Origin: Pseudomonas sp. Seg1
Lineage (GTDB): Bacteria > Pseudomonadota > Gammaproteobacteria > Pseudomonadales > Pseudomonadaceae
NCBI RefSeq assembly: GCF_018326005.1
Contig: NZ_AP021903.1
Span: 6,561,536-6,625,535 of the forward strand
Direction of reading: 5' to 3'
Length of the DNA: 64,000 bases
Shown: positions 47,922 to 59,706 of the stretch, one piece after another
How positions within the stretch are numbered: position 1 is the first letter of the stretch
Layout: each line of letters starts with the position of its first letter
Notes under the pieces: model-generated
Seen by the model: only the letters and a program-made list of their open reading frames with translations
Database searches by the model: none
What the model was told of the DNA's origin: nothing
Translations under genes and position numbers: made by a program

Positions 47922-48458
47922 TCAAGATTTCAATGCTTCGGCAAGTTTCGCGATTTTTCCGCGAATCGAGCCATCGATAACCAGGTCGCCGGCGCGGATC
48001 ACGACACCACCAATCAAGGCAGCGTCCTCCGCAACTTGCAGGCGCACTTCCCGGTTGAGTCGTGCACTGAGAACCTTGGCGAGTTTGTCTTGCTGTTCTT
48101 GGTTCAATGCAAATGCACTGGTTACTTCAACGTCTACCGATTTCTCTTGCTCGGCCTTGTACAGGTCGAACAGAGCGGCGATCTCCGGCAGAAGCGGGAG
48201 ACGGTCGTTTTCGGCAACGACGTTGATGAAGTTCTGTGCCTTGGCATCAAACTTGTCGCCGCACACGTCAATGAACGTGGCGGCCTTTTCTGCGCTCGTC
48301 AGTCGCGGGGCCTTGAGCACGCGCTGCATGGTGTCGTCTTGCGACACCGCTGCTGCCAGGCCGAGCATGGCTGACCAATTGGCCAGTTGCTGGTGGGCCT
48401 GAGCGTGCTCGAAGGCCGCCTTAGCGTAAGGTCGGGCCAACGTGGTCAGTTCTGCCAT
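47922..48458 (-). CDS. atpH: ATP synthase F1 delta subunit
   Basis: 178 residues, all-helical N-terminal domain ([20 protein letters not shown]) and the C-terminal segment with [15 protein letters not shown] and the [17 protein letters not shown] signature. It links F1 to the b-subunit peripheral stalk. Twelve bases separate it from atpF. Confidence 0.97.
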   Translation of the reverse strand: MAELTTLARPYAKAAFEHAQAHQQLANWSAMLGLAAAVSQDDTMQRVLKAPRLTSAEKAATFIDVCGDKFDAKAQNFINVVAENDRLPLLPEIAALFDLYKAEQEKSVDVEVTSAFALNQEQQDKLAKVLSARLNREVRLQVAEDAALIGGVVIRAGDLVIDGSIRGKIAKLAEALKS

Positions 48459-48470
48459 GATCGCCCTCGC

Positions 48471-48941
48471 TTAGATTTCAGCAGCCAGTTGGTTAACCAG
48501 CTCTGCGTGCGCGTTTTGATCGATTGTGGCACCCAGGATCTTCTCGGCGCCGCCGACAGCCAGCAAGCCCACTTGGGCACGCAGCTTGTCTTTGACGCTG
48601 TTCAGTTCCTGTTCGATCTCGGCTTGAGCCTGAACCTTCACACGGTCAGCATCGACACGGGCCTTTTCAACGGCCTCTTCGACAATCTGGTTACCGCGTT
48701 TCTTGGCTTGCTCGATGATTTCAGCTGCCTGAGCTTTCGCTTCGCGCAGTTGCTGACCCGCTTTTTCTTGGGCCAACTCCAGGTCGCGAGCTGCACGGCT
48801 GGCAGCGTCCAGACCATCAGCGATCTTCTTTTGACGTTCGTGCAGAGCAGCGATGACCGGAGGCCATACATACTTCATGCAGAACAGTACAAAAATCAGG
48901 AACGCAACGGACTGGCCAATCAGGGTCGCATTAATGTTCAC
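48471..48941 (-). CDS. atpF: ATP synthase Fo subunit b
   Basis: 156 residues. One N-terminal membrane span ([20 protein letters not shown]) leads into a long charged helix ([19 protein letters not shown] region) forming the dimeric peripheral stalk. Standard length for gamma-proteobacteria. Confidence 0.97.
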   Translation of the reverse strand: MNINATLIGQSVAFLIFVLFCMKYVWPPVIAALHERQKKIADGLDAASRAARDLELAQEKAGQQLREAKAQAAEIIEQAKKRGNQIVEEAVEKARVDADRVKVQAQAEIEQELNSVKDKLRAQVGLLAVGGAEKILGATIDQNAHAELVNQLAAEI

Positions 48942-49000
48942 GCCAACACCTCGCAGTTACGTTGTCCATCACATCAAATTACTCGGAAGAATCCGGGTAA

Positions 49001-49273
<273 letters not shown>

Positions 49274-49391
49274 TTACGTCGTATGGTTTAGGTTTTTTAG
49301 ATTAAAGCGGTAAAACAAATCGTTTCAGGTGCCCTGTGAAGAGCCCCCTCCCGTTTGACCGGGAGGGACATCAGACTAGTCGAAACTGGTC

Positions 49392-50685
<1,294 letters not shown>

Positions 50686-50833
50686 CACGTTTGCTCTCCA
50701 ATGGTCGGCTGCCAGAATTCAATAACTTGGCATAATTTGTGCCGACAAAATGCGCGCAGAGTATAGGGGCGGTTCTGCCCCTATTCAACTGTCAGGTAGT
50801 GATTTCCGACTGCGCGCTACATGAGGAAATGTT

Positions 50834-51706
50834 TCAGCGGATGTGTGCGAGCACACCCTGGAGCTCATCAAGGGAGTTGTAACCGATCACCAACTGCCCT
50901 TTTCCCTTCTTCCCGTGGCGGATCTGCACCGCAGAGCCTAGGCGCTCGGCCAGACGCTGTTCGAGACGAGCGATATCCGGGTCGGGTTTTGTAGCCTCCA
51001 CAGGCTCCGGTTTGCCACTCAACCACTGGCGAACCAGTGCCTCGGTTTGGCGCACGGTGAGGCCGCGTGCGACAACATGTCGCGCCCCTTCCACCTGCTG
51101 ATTGTCCGGCAGACCGAGCAAAGCACGCGCATGACCCATTTCCAGGTCACCGTGAGACAACATGGTCTTGATGACTTCCGGCAACGCAATAAGCCGCAAC
51201 AGGTTAGCCACAGTGACACGGGACTTACCCACAGCCTCGGCGACTTGTTGCTGAGTCAGCTGGAATTCCTGCTGCAAACGCTGCAGGGCCACCGCTTCTT
51301 CAATCGGATTGAGGTCTTCGCGCTGAATGTTCTCGATCAGTGCAATGGCGATCGCGGTTTCATCCGGTACATCACGGACCATTGCCGGGATGGTTTCCTG
51401 CCCGGCTTGCTGGCTGGCGCGCCAGCGACGTTCACCGGCAATGATTTCAAAGCGCCCGCCACCGATCGGGCGAACCACGATCGGCTGCATGACGCCTTGC
51501 GCCCTGATCGACTGCGCCAGTTCCTCCAGCGCCTGCGGATCCATGTCCCGGCGTGGCTGGTACTTGCCGCGCTGGAGCAGATCCAGCGGCAAATGTTGCA
51601 GTTCACGCGTATCGGCTTGCGCGGCTTGTTCTTCCAGCGCGCTGACAGTCGGACCACTCAGCAGTGCATCCAGTCCACGTCCGAGACCTCGTTTCTTGAC
51701 GGCCAT
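50834..51706 (-). CDS. parB: Chromosome-partitioning protein ParB
   Basis: 290 residues. N-terminal GLGRGLDALL, the CTP-binding GERRWRA motif in the ParB/Srx domain, the HTH (TQQQVAEAVGKSRVTVANLL) and a C-terminal dimerisation domain. It loads on parS sites near the origin and acts with ParA in chromosome segregation. I did not find a perfect parS (TGTTCCACGTGGAACA) in the window by eye. It begins 9 bp after parA. Confidence 0.96.
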   Translation of the reverse strand: MAVKKRGLGRGLDALLSGPTVSALEEQAAQADTRELQHLPLDLLQRGKYQPRRDMDPQALEELAQSIRAQGVMQPIVVRPIGGGRFEIIAGERRWRASQQAGQETIPAMVRDVPDETAIAIALIENIQREDLNPIEEAVALQRLQQEFQLTQQQVAEAVGKSRVTVANLLRLIALPEVIKTMLSHGDLEMGHARALLGLPDNQQVEGARHVVARGLTVRQTEALVRQWLSGKPEPVEATKPDPDIARLEQRLAERLGSAVQIRHGKKGKGQLVIGYNSLDELQGVLAHIR

Positions 51707-51715
51707 GGGGATTCC

Positions 51716-52513
51716 TTAAGTTGCCTGAGCGGCGGCAATGCGTGAATTTTTGCGCTGACGACGAACCATTTCGCCCGCCAGGGCCAGATAGGCCAGCGCG
51801 CCGCGCGATTGCTTATCGTACGCCAGTGCCGGCATGCCGTAGCTTGGCGCTTCGGCCAGGCGAATGTTGCGCGGGATCACTGTGTCGTAGAGCTGCTCGC
51901 CGAAGTGTTCCTTGAGCTGCGCCGAAACGTCGTTCATCAGGCTCAGGCGCGGGTCGTACATGGTCCGCAGCAAACCTTCGACTTTCAGGTTCGGGTTCAG
52001 CAGTTCGGCGATGCGCTTGATGTTATCCACAAGGTCGCTCAAACCTTCGAGCGCAAAGTACTCGCACTGCATGGGGATAATCACCCCGTCAGCGGCAACC
52101 AATGCGTTCAGCGTGAGCATCGACAGCGACGGCGGGCAGTCGATCAGAATGTAATCGTAGTTTTCGCGGATCGGCGCCAGCGCACTGCGCAGACGGCTTT
52201 CCTTCATCTGCATTTCCAGCAGAACCACTTCCGCGGCCGTCAGGTCGCGGTTGGCCGGCAGCAGTTGATAACCGCCGTGCTCGGAATAGTGCATGGCCTG
52301 GGCCAGATCGCATTCGCCGATCAGCAGATCGTAGACGGAGTTTTCCAGACCGTGTTTATCCACACCGCTACCCATGGTGGCGTTGCCCTGTGGATCGAGA
52401 TCGATCAACAGCACCCGGCGCTTGGTCGCGACGAGGGATGCTGCGAGGTTGATGCAGGTGGTGGTCTTGCCCACACCACCCTTTTGGTTCGCTATCGCGA
52501 ATACCTTAGCCAT
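51716..52513 (-). CDS. parA: Chromosome-partitioning ATPase ParA (Soj)
   Basis: 265 residues from ATG 52513 (MAKVFAIANQKGG); the 6-codon longer frame overlaps the rsmG end region. Deviant Walker A NQKGGVGKTT, LLIDLDPQGN and Walker B ILIDCPPSL. Unlike the cargo ATPase at 21778-24048 it has the normal Lys in KGGVGKT. Forms dynamic gradients that move ParB-parS. Confidence 0.97.
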   Translation of the reverse strand: MAKVFAIANQKGGVGKTTTCINLAASLVATKRRVLLIDLDPQGNATMGSGVDKHGLENSVYDLLIGECDLAQAMHYSEHGGYQLLPANRDLTAAEVVLLEMQMKESRLRSALAPIRENYDYILIDCPPSLSMLTLNALVAADGVIIPMQCEYFALEGLSDLVDNIKRIAELLNPNLKVEGLLRTMYDPRLSLMNDVSAQLKEHFGEQLYDTVIPRNIRLAEAPSYGMPALAYDKQSRGALAYLALAGEMVRRQRKNSRIAAAQAT

Positions 52514-52531
52514 TCTTGCTTGTGTTCCCAA

Positions 52532-53176
52532 TCATGCCGTGCGGCGCAGTATCAGCAGATGGCGTTGGCCTTGGCAACCGGGTACGGCCAGGGCGTGTTC
52601 GCTATCGAGTTTGAAGTCTGCCGGCAATGCTACCAGCTCATCGGCCGGATGAACGCCCTTCATTGCCAGCCAGCGTGTATCGGCATCGCCGAGGTGGCGA
52701 GTCCAGTTGGTGAAGTTTTCCATGCTGCTGAACGCCCGGGAAATGATCCCGTTGAACGGCTGAGCAGGCTGGAAGGCTTCGACACGGCTGTGGATAACTT
52801 GCAGGTTATCCAGTTTGAGTTCGAGTTTGACCTGAGTCAGGAAGCGGGTTTTCTTGCCATTGCTGTCCAGACAGGTCACTTGCGAGTCTGGATACAGGAT
52901 CGCCAACGGAATTCCCGGCATACCGCCGCCGCTGCCGACATCGAGCCAGCGACCGTTTTCGATGAACGACATTACGCTCAAGCTATCGAGCAAATGACGA
53001 GAAACCATTTCGTCCGGATCGCGCACAGCCGTCAGGTTGTAGGCCTGGTTCCATTTGATCAACAGGGCCAGATAACCCAGCAGCAATTCGTGCTGGGTTT
53101 CACTGAGATTGACACCGAGCTCGCGGGCTCCTGTGGATAACTCTTCGGCGTGTTGCGAAGTGACCTTAGAACTCAA
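52532..53176 (-). CDS. rsmG: 16S rRNA (guanine-527-N7) methyltransferase
   Basis: 214 residues. SAM site [17 protein letters not shown], with RHLLDSLSV before it and [10 protein letters not shown] after it, all typical of RsmG/GidB. Methylates G527 of 16S rRNA. Its start overlaps the mnmG stop by 4 nt. Confidence 0.97.
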   Translation of the reverse strand: MSSKVTSQHAEELSTGARELGVNLSETQHELLLGYLALLIKWNQAYNLTAVRDPDEMVSRHLLDSLSVMSFIENGRWLDVGSGGGMPGIPLAILYPDSQVTCLDSNGKKTRFLTQVKLELKLDNLQVIHSRVEAFQPAQPFNGIISRAFSSMENFTNWTRHLGDADTRWLAMKGVHPADELVALPADFKLDSEHALAVPGCQGQRHLLILRRTA

Positions 53177-55074
53177 GCGCTTTGCTCCAACTGACGGCCC
53201 GCGCCGCGTTTTTTCAAATGAATCATCAACAGCGAAATGGCTGCCGGGGTCACACCCGGGATCCGCGAAGCCTGGCCCAGCGTCTCGGGTCGAGTCGCGC
53301 CGAGCTTGCTTTGGATCTCCTTGGAGAGACCGGAAATGTTGGTGTAATCGATATCCACAGGCAGTTTCGTGTCTTCGCTGGCGCGCAGACGAGCGATTTC
53401 GTCCTGTTGACGGTCGATGTACCCGGCGTACTTGGTCTTGATTTCAACCTGCTCGGCGACCTGTGGATCTTCGGCGCCGTTGCCAGTCACTTCGACCAGA
53501 CCAGCGTAGTCGATTTCCGGACGGCTCAAGAGATTGAGCAAGTTGTATTCGTGGGTCAGCGGCGTGCCGAATTTTTCTGCAATCGCCTCGCCCTGCGGCG
53601 TGCCCGGGCGAACCCAGGTGCTTTTCAGGCGCTGTTCTTCCAGCTCGATGCTTTCGCGTTTCTTGCAGAAGGCTGCCCAACGCGCGTCATCGACCAAGCC
53701 GAGCTCGCGACCTTTTTCGGTCAAACGCAGGTCGGCGTTGTCCTCGCGCAGGATCAGGCGGTACTCGGCACGGGAAGTGAACATGCGGTACGGCTCTTGG
53801 GTGCCGAGGGTGATCAGGTCGTCGACCAACACGCCGATGTAGGCTTCATCGCGACGTGGGCACCAGGCTTCTTTGCCTTTCGCACGCAGTGCAGCGTTGG
53901 CGCCAGCGAGCAAACCTTGGGCGCCCGCTTCTTCGTAACCGGTGGTGCCGTTGATTTGCCCGGCGAAGAACAGACCGCCGATGACTTTGGTTTCCAGGCT
54001 GTACTTCAAGTCGCGCGGATCGAAGTAGTCGTACTCGATTGCGTAACCCGGACGCACGATGTGCGCGTTTTCCATGCCGCGAATCGACTGCACGATCTGC
54101 AATTGCACGTCGAACGGCAAGCTTGTGGATATCCCGTTCGGGTACAGCTCATGGGTGGTCAAACCTTCCGGTTCGATGAACACCTGGTGGCTTTCCTTGT
54201 CGGCGAAACGGTGAATCTTGTCTTCGATCGACGGGCAATAACGCGGGCCGATGCCTTCGATTTCACCGGCAGCGGAATACATCGGCGAACGATCGAGGTT
54301 CGCCGCGATGATTTCGTGGGTGCGGGCGTTCGTGTGAGTGATCCAGCAACTGACCTGGCGCGGATGCTGTTCTTTGTTGCCCATGAACGACATCACCGGG
54401 ATCGGCGTATCCCCTGGCTGCTCGGTCATGACCGAGAAATCCACAGATTTGCCATCAATGCGCGGGGGCGTACCGGTTTTCAGGCGACCGACACGCAATG
54501 GCAGTTCACGCAGACGGTGAGCCAGGGCGATCGACGGCGGATCTCCGGCGCGACCGCCGGAAAAATTCTGCAACCCGATGTGGATAAGTCCGCCGAGGAA
54601 CGTACCGGTGGTCAACACCACGGAATCGGCGAAGAAACGCAGACCCATTTGGGTGACAACACCACGGACTTGTTCCTGCTCAACGATCAGGTCGTCAGCG
54701 GCTTGTTGAAATATCCACAGGTTCGGCTGGTTTTCCAGGATTTCGCGGACAGCGGCCTTGTACAGAATGCGGTCGGCCTGTGCCCGGGTTGCACGCACGG
54801 CCGGGCCTTTACGGCTGTTCAACACGCGAAACTGGATGCCGCCCAGATCGGTGGCGATGGCCATCGCGCCGCCGAGGGCGTCGATTTCCTTGACCAGATG
54901 GCTTTTGCCAATGCCACCAATGGCCGGGTTGCAACTCATGGCGCCGAGGGTTTCCACGTTATGCGTCAGCAACAGGGTTTTTGCCCCCATACGTGCTGAG
55001 GCCAGTGCTGCCTCGGTACCGGCATGACCGCCGCCGATGACGATCACTTCAAAACGGGAAGGGAAATCCACCAC
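53173..55074 (-). CDS. mnmG: tRNA uridine-34 modification enzyme MnmG (GidA)
   Basis: 633 residues. FAD-binding [21 protein letters not shown], the family's [33 protein letters not shown] and the C-terminal MnmE-binding helical domain are present. With MnmE it installs carboxymethylaminomethyl at wobble U34. The start is one of two consecutive GTG codons preceded by GAGG. Here its usual partner mnmE is 4.6 kb away because a fec-type cassette and DnaA-box region lie between. Confidence 0.97.
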   Translation of the reverse strand: MVDFPSRFEVIVIGGGHAGTEAALASARMGAKTLLLTHNVETLGAMSCNPAIGGIGKSHLVKEIDALGGAMAIATDLGGIQFRVLNSRKGPAVRATRAQADRILYKAAVREILENQPNLWIFQQAADDLIVEQEQVRGVVTQMGLRFFADSVVLTTGTFLGGLIHIGLQNFSGGRAGDPPSIALAHRLRELPLRVGRLKTGTPPRIDGKSVDFSVMTEQPGDTPIPVMSFMGNKEQHPRQVSCWITHTNARTHEIIAANLDRSPMYSAAGEIEGIGPRYCPSIEDKIHRFADKESHQVFIEPEGLTTHELYPNGISTSLPFDVQLQIVQSIRGMENAHIVRPGYAIEYDYFDPRDLKYSLETKVIGGLFFAGQINGTTGYEEAGAQGLLAGANAALRAKGKEAWCPRRDEAYIGVLVDDLITLGTQEPYRMFTSRAEYRLILREDNADLRLTEKGRELGLVDDARWAAFCKKRESIELEEQRLKSTWVRPGTPQGEAIAEKFGTPLTHEYNLLNLLSRPEIDYAGLVEVTGNGAEDPQVAEQVEIKTKYAGYIDRQQDEIARLRASEDTKLPVDIDYTNISGLSKEIQSKLGATRPETLGQASRIPGVTPAAISLLMIHLKKRGAGRQLEQSA

Positions 55075-55653
55075 GCACCTCGTGCCTGCTTAAGTAGGTA
55101 ATTCAGGAATAGTTTGAGATCAGGTTTCTGGACCTGGTCGGCAAGTATAGGGACTTCGCCCTTCCTAAAGAACCCTTTGCACAAAATTTAACCAGCTGTG
55201 GAGAACTCGCGGTTAAAAGAATAAAAAAGAGAGAAATTTATAAAACCTTTGTTTTAAAGCTTATTCTTACTGAGCCTCATTTCTGTGGATAGATTGCTAC
55301 AGGCCTTTATATTCAATATGTACAGAGTTTTAAAAGCCTGTGTCCATGTGGCCATGAGGGGTTTGGATAACCGGTGTAAGCCTGTGGATGAAAGGGGTGG
55401 TTATCCACAGAGGGGTTTATATCCAGTTTTCAAGCCCTGTTATCAACTGACCTCAGTGGCACTTATTCACAGGGCTTAATCCACAGAAAATCGATGAATC
55501 CACCTTTTTCGGGCACAAAAAAATCGCCACCCATTGCTGGATAGCGAACAGAAAACCCAAAACCAACCGATGGAGTGTTGTCAGAGGCCTATTGTGAGAG
55601 GACGTAACAGAGGCTAATAATAGCCATTATCATTAACTCGCCCTCTTCTCCTC
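55075..55653. other. DnaA-box-rich intergenic region (mnmG-side origin-like)
   Basis: Gene-free ~580 bp with an AT-rich stretch at 55195-55270 and several DnaA-like boxes: TGTGGATAG (55284), TGTGGATGA (55383), a perfect TTATCCACA (55401-55409), TTATTCACA (55463) and TAATCCACA (55477). Pseudomonads are reported to have autonomously replicating, DnaA-box-bearing sequence near gidA as well as near dnaA. The right end carries the promoter of the sigma-factor gene. Confidence 0.6.
55615..55633. promoter_or_regulatory. Putative Fur box upstream of the ECF sigma gene
   Basis: TAATAATAGCCATTATCAT, 21 bp upstream of the sigma-factor ATG, resembles the Fur consensus (interrupted GATAATNATTATC palindrome). 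It fits iron-repressed fecI-type genes. Confidence 0.55.
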
Positions 55654-56160
55654 ATGTCCTTATCCATTCATAACGCTGCGATCGAGCAAATCTACGAGCA
55701 ACACCATTCGTGGCTATATGGGTGGCTCAAGGGCAAATTGAATGACGCCTGCGATGCTGCCGATGTCGCGCACGACACGTTTGTGCGGATCCTCGCTGCG
55801 CGTAATGCCGCGCAGATTCGCGAACCTCGGGACTATCTGACCACCATTGCACGGGGCCTGGTCATTGATCGCTATAGAAGACAGGCCATCGAAGCGGCTT
55901 ATCTGCAAGCCCTCGCATCTCGTCCCCAAGCCACAGCCATCGGCGAAGAAGACCGGGCGCTGATCATCGAGACGCTGGTCGCTGTGGATAAGGCCTTGAC
56001 CGGCTTGGGTGCAAGAACCCGGCAGATCTTCATGCTCTCGCAGATCGATGGCCTGACTTATCAACAGATCGCCTCGCAGTTGAAAGTCTCGCTGACCACC
56101 GTGAAGAAACACATGATCCGCGCACTGACGGAATGTGCATTGATCATGGCGCAGCTGTGA
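55654..56160 (+). CDS. FecI-type ECF sigma factor
   Basis: 168 residues with sigma region 2 (EQHHSWLYGWLKGKLNDACD, AADVAHDTFVRIL) and region 4 (RQIFMLSQIDGLTYQQIASQ, then LKVSLTTVKKHMIRAL). Iron-starvation sigma factors of this type transcribe the adjacent TonB-dependent receptor when the ferric siderophore is present outside. A probable Fur box precedes it, and its stop shares one base with the start of the FecR-like gene. Confidence 0.92.
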   Translation: MSLSIHNAAIEQIYEQHHSWLYGWLKGKLNDACDAADVAHDTFVRILAARNAAQIREPRDYLTTIARGLVIDRYRRQAIEAAYLQALASRPQATAIGEEDRALIIETLVAVDKALTGLGARTRQIFMLSQIDGLTYQQIASQLKVSLTTVKKHMIRALTECALIMAQL

Positions 56161-57107
56161 TGGCTATCGCCCCTGATCGCAAAGTCTTTGAAGCGGCTGC
56201 CGGTTGGTACGTGCAGTTTCAGTCACAGCCACCGACGCTTGCCGAACAACGGGCATGGCAGCTGTGGATAGATAGCGCTCCTGAACATCTGGCGGCCTGG
56301 AATCAGATGGAACGGTTGCAACGCCACCTCGGCACGCTGCCGCAGGATCTGAAGCGACGAGCGTTGAGCACTGGCCAGCAACGCCGCCAAGTGCTGAAGT
56401 TGATGGTGTTGGTGGCTGGCGCGGGTCTGGTTGGCTGGAATGTCCAGCAACACACCTCCCTGGGATACGTCTGGGCCGACTATAAAACCCGCGTCGGTCA
56501 GAGACGTGACATCACGCTGGCCGATGGCAGTCAGATTCAACTGAATACCGATACGGCCATCGACGTGTCTTTCGATAGCAGGCAACGATTGATCCGTTTG
56601 CGCACTGGCGAAATCCTTATACAGACCGGAAACCTCGGCGATCAGCGCCCCCTGTACGTCGAAACCCGCGATGGACGTATCCAAGCCTTGGGTACCCGGT
56701 TTTCTGTGCATCAGTTGTCGGGATCGACTCGAGTTGGCGTGCTTGAAGATCGAGTCAGCATTCAGCCTGGTGAAGAATTGGCTACCGCAAGAATATTGAA
56801 AGCCGGCGAAGGCGTGGATTTCGATCGTCAGCACATCAGCCGGATTCATTCCTTCAAGCCCGCAGAGGTGGCGTGGACCAATGGCCAGCTGATCGTGCTC
56901 GATGCTCGTCTGGGCGACGTACTCGAAGAGTTGGGCCGCTATCGTCATGGCGTGCTGCAGTGCGATGAACGCGCTCGGGATTTACGCGTGTCTGGCACCT
57001 TCCGTCTCGATTCCACCGATGCGGTACTGGCAAATCTGCAGGCTTCAATGCCAATAAACGTGCGTTATTTCACTCGTTATTGGGTTTCGATTCGACATAA
57101 CGCCTGA
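56160..57107 (+). CDS. FecR-like anti-sigma/signal transducer
   Basis: 315 residues from the ATG that overlaps the sigma stop (TGATG). N-terminal DUF4880 domain (FEAAAGWYVQFQSQPPTLAE, with AWQLWIDSAPEHLAAWNQME), one membrane span around residue 85 (LKLMVLVAGAGLVGWNV), and a periplasmic FecR domain (RRDITLADGSQIQLNTDTAI). It transmits receptor occupancy across the inner membrane and controls the sigma factor. A 120-bp gap precedes the receptor gene. Confidence 0.92.
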   Translation: MAIAPDRKVFEAAAGWYVQFQSQPPTLAEQRAWQLWIDSAPEHLAAWNQMERLQRHLGTLPQDLKRRALSTGQQRRQVLKLMVLVAGAGLVGWNVQQHTSLGYVWADYKTRVGQRRDITLADGSQIQLNTDTAIDVSFDSRQRLIRLRTGEILIQTGNLGDQRPLYVETRDGRIQALGTRFSVHQLSGSTRVGVLEDRVSIQPGEELATARILKAGEGVDFDRQHISRIHSFKPAEVAWTNGQLIVLDARLGDVLEELGRYRHGVLQCDERARDLRVSGTFRLDSTDAVLANLQASMPINVRYFTRYWVSIRHNA

Positions 57108-57227
57108 TCGAAAAGACGCCTTTGGAAAAATAAATTGAAAACAGGGTTATCTTTTTTTGCCCTGACCCGGCCCTACAGGTAATCGCGATAAACGCGGCTC
57201 TTTGCCACCTTCAGGGCTTATCCACAC

Positions 57228-59663
57228 ATGCGTCTTCCCACGTTTCGTCAGCGTTTTTCCCACCACTGCATTGCCTACAGCTTACTGATGACCAGTGCCT
57301 CGTCCTGCCTGGTAATGACCGGTAGCGCGTTCGCAGCGACTGCAACCCAGCGTTACGCCATTGCCGCCGGACCACTGGACAGCGCCCTGAGCCAGTTTGC
57401 ATCGGCCGCGAACGTGATCCTGTCGTTCTCGCCGCAACAGACCAGTCACCTGCGCAGCCCTGGACTGAGCGGCAATTTCTCCGTGGAACAGGGTTTCGCC
57501 CAACTGCTGCAAGGTTCCGGTCTGCAAGCCGTGCCACAAGCAGCGGGCAGTTACATTCTGCAGGCACTGCCGACCGGCGATTCGCTGGAATTGGCGCCGA
57601 CCAACATCAATGGCCAGTTGGCCAACTCGATGAATCTGGATTACGCCGCCGATGTTGGCTACAAGGCGCAGAACAGCCGGATCGGTACGAAAACCAGCAC
57701 ACCGTTGTCGGAAACGCCGCGTTCGGTGTCGGTGGTTACCGCGCAGCGCATGAAGGATCAGAAATCTCAGACGCTGACCGAAGTACTTGGCTACGTTCCG
57801 GGGATCTTTGCCCCACCGTTTGCCGCCGGCGACAGTCTGGCCGGCGATCTGTTTTTCATTCGCGGTTTCAACGCCACCGATTACGGCTACGGCCTGCTGC
57901 GCGATGGACTACGCGTGCAGGGCAACCGCTATGACACCAGCACCGAGCCATATGGGCTGGAGCGGGTCGAGGTTTTCCGCGGCCCGTCTTCACTGCTCTA
58001 CGGTGAAAACGCGCCGGGCGGTCTGGTCAATCTGGTGAGCAAGCGTCCGACAGCCGACCCTCAGGGCGAAGTGCAATTGGGGTATGGCTCGAATAATCGC
58101 CGGCAGATGGGGGTCGATGTCTCCGGACCTCTCAACGACAGCGGCAATGTGCTTGGTCGGGTGGTGATGCTCGGGCGCAAGTCCGACACGCAGACCGATC
58201 ATGTACCGGATGATCGTATCTACATCGCCCCGTCGCTGACGCTGAATTTCGACGACTTCAACACTTTGACCTTGCTGGCCAACTACCAGAAGGATCACAC
58301 CAACATGGAACTCGGTCTGCCGGCCGCGGGTACTTTGTTGAGCAATCCCAACGGCAAGTTATCCAAAGACACCATGCTCGGTGATCCGGACTGGAACACT
58401 TTTGAACGCGAAACCTGGAGCACCGGTTATGAGTTCAGCCATTCCTTCAACGACGACTGGCAGTTCCGCCAGAACTCGCGCTACATGCAGTCGCGCATCA
58501 CCCGCCATGAAACCTGGCCGGGCAACCTGAACAACGCCGGGTTCGGAACGCGGTTGAACATGACCGCTTACGATCGCTTCAACAAATCCATGGTGTACTC
58601 GCTGGATAACCAGCTGGAAGGCAAGTTCCAGGTCGGCGGTCTGGAGAACACTGTGCTGTTCGGTGCCAGCTATGACCGCACGTCGTTCAATCAGGACTGG
58701 AACGCCGGCATCGTCGGACCGATTGATATCTACAATCCGGTTTATCTTCGCGATCCAACCACCCCGATCGCGGTACAAAACACCTTGCTTGAGCAGCAGA
58801 TGAAAGGTGTTTATGCACAGATCCAGAGCAAGTATGACCACTGGCTGTTCCTGCTCGGCGGCCGTCAGGATTGGGTCGACAGTGATTTTCGCGACAAAGT
58901 GGCCAAGGGCAGCAACATCAGCTCCGAGGACAAGAAGTTCACCTATCAGGGCGGCGTGATGTACCAGTTCGACAACGGTATGACGCCGTATGTCAGCTAC
59001 TCGACTTCGTTCGTGCCGGTGCAGCAGATCTCCAATGCCGGCGCGCCGCTTGATCCCATCACCAGCAGCCAGTACGAAGTAGGCCTTAAGTACGAGCCGA
59101 TCGGCTGGGATACCGCGTTCACTGCTTCGGTGTATGACCTGCGCAAAAAGGACGACACCTACTTCGACTCGACGACAGCGACCTATCGCCAGGTCGGCGA
59201 AAGCCGTTCCAAAGGTGTAGAGCTGGAACTGAACAGCAACCTGACCCAGAACCTCAATGTCACCGCTGCTTACACCTACACTGACGCGCGGATCACCAAG
59301 GATGCCGCGACGTCACTGGTCAAAGGTCGTCAAATGACCGGCGTGCCGCGTAATCAGGCTTCGGCCTGGGCCAAGTACCGCTTCCTCGATGGCGATCTGA
59401 AAGGTTTGTACGTTGGCGGTGGTGTGCGTTACTTCGACAGTGCCTTCGCTTACACCTCGCCTTCGTTATACGGAAAGCTTGATGCCGGCGACGTCACCTT
59501 GGTGGATGCGGCGATCGGTTATCAGATCGACACTCACTGGAGCGTCGACTTGAACGCGAAAAATCTTTTCGACAAGGAATATGTCTCGGGATGCAACGAC
59601 GCCGGCCGCTGCTATTGGGGTGAAGACCGTACGCTGCTCGGCACGGTTTCCTACAACTGGTAA
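57228..59663 (+). CDS. TonB-dependent siderophore receptor with signalling domain
   Basis: 811 residues. A signal peptide of about 37 residues is followed by an STN signalling domain (IAAGPLDSALSQFASAANVI, with LSGNFSVEQGFAQLLQGSGL), a TonB box region, the plug (ETPRSVSVVTAQRMKDQKSQ; GLERVEVFRGPSSLLYGENA; GGLVNLVSKRP) and a beta-barrel ending in a C-terminal aromatic (SYNW). The STN domain marks it as a transducer working with the adjacent FecI/FecR pair. The architecture is FhuA/FpvA-like, so a hydroxamate siderophore is plausible, but the ligand cannot be read from sequence. Confidence 0.9.
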   Translation: MRLPTFRQRFSHHCIAYSLLMTSASSCLVMTGSAFAATATQRYAIAAGPLDSALSQFASAANVILSFSPQQTSHLRSPGLSGNFSVEQGFAQLLQGSGLQAVPQAAGSYILQALPTGDSLELAPTNINGQLANSMNLDYAADVGYKAQNSRIGTKTSTPLSETPRSVSVVTAQRMKDQKSQTLTEVLGYVPGIFAPPFAAGDSLAGDLFFIRGFNATDYGYGLLRDGLRVQGNRYDTSTEPYGLERVEVFRGPSSLLYGENAPGGLVNLVSKRPTADPQGEVQLGYGSNNRRQMGVDVSGPLNDSGNVLGRVVMLGRKSDTQTDHVPDDRIYIAPSLTLNFDDFNTLTLLANYQKDHTNMELGLPAAGTLLSNPNGKLSKDTMLGDPDWNTFERETWSTGYEFSHSFNDDWQFRQNSRYMQSRITRHETWPGNLNNAGFGTRLNMTAYDRFNKSMVYSLDNQLEGKFQVGGLENTVLFGASYDRTSFNQDWNAGIVGPIDIYNPVYLRDPTTPIAVQNTLLEQQMKGVYAQIQSKYDHWLFLLGGRQDWVDSDFRDKVAKGSNISSEDKKFTYQGGVMYQFDNGMTPYVSYSTSFVPVQQISNAGAPLDPITSSQYEVGLKYEPIGWDTAFTASVYDLRKKDDTYFDSTTATYRQVGESRSKGVELELNSNLTQNLNVTAAYTYTDARITKDAATSLVKGRQMTGVPRNQASAWAKYRFLDGDLKGLYVGGGVRYFDSAFAYTSPSLYGKLDAGDVTLVDAAIGYQIDTHWSVDLNAKNLFDKEYVSGCNDAGRCYWGEDRTLLGTVSYNW

Positions 59664-59669
59664 AACGAA

Positions 59670-59704
59670 AAAGGGTCTGTGGACAACTTATCCACAGACC
59701 CTTT
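59670..59704. terminator. Bidirectional terminator between receptor and mnmE
   Basis: A 14-bp perfect stem, AAAGGGTCTGTGGA (59670-59683) with TCCACAGACCCTTT (59691-59704), around CAACTTA, lies between convergent genes. A-rich and T-rich flanks serve both directions. The stem contains DnaA-box-like TTATCCACA. Confidence 0.85.
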
Positions 59705-59706
59705 GG

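Noticed and set aside
50834..55653. parS site near parAB
   Set aside because: No TGTTCCACGTGGAACA-like palindrome was found by eye; a motif scan would be needed to be sure.
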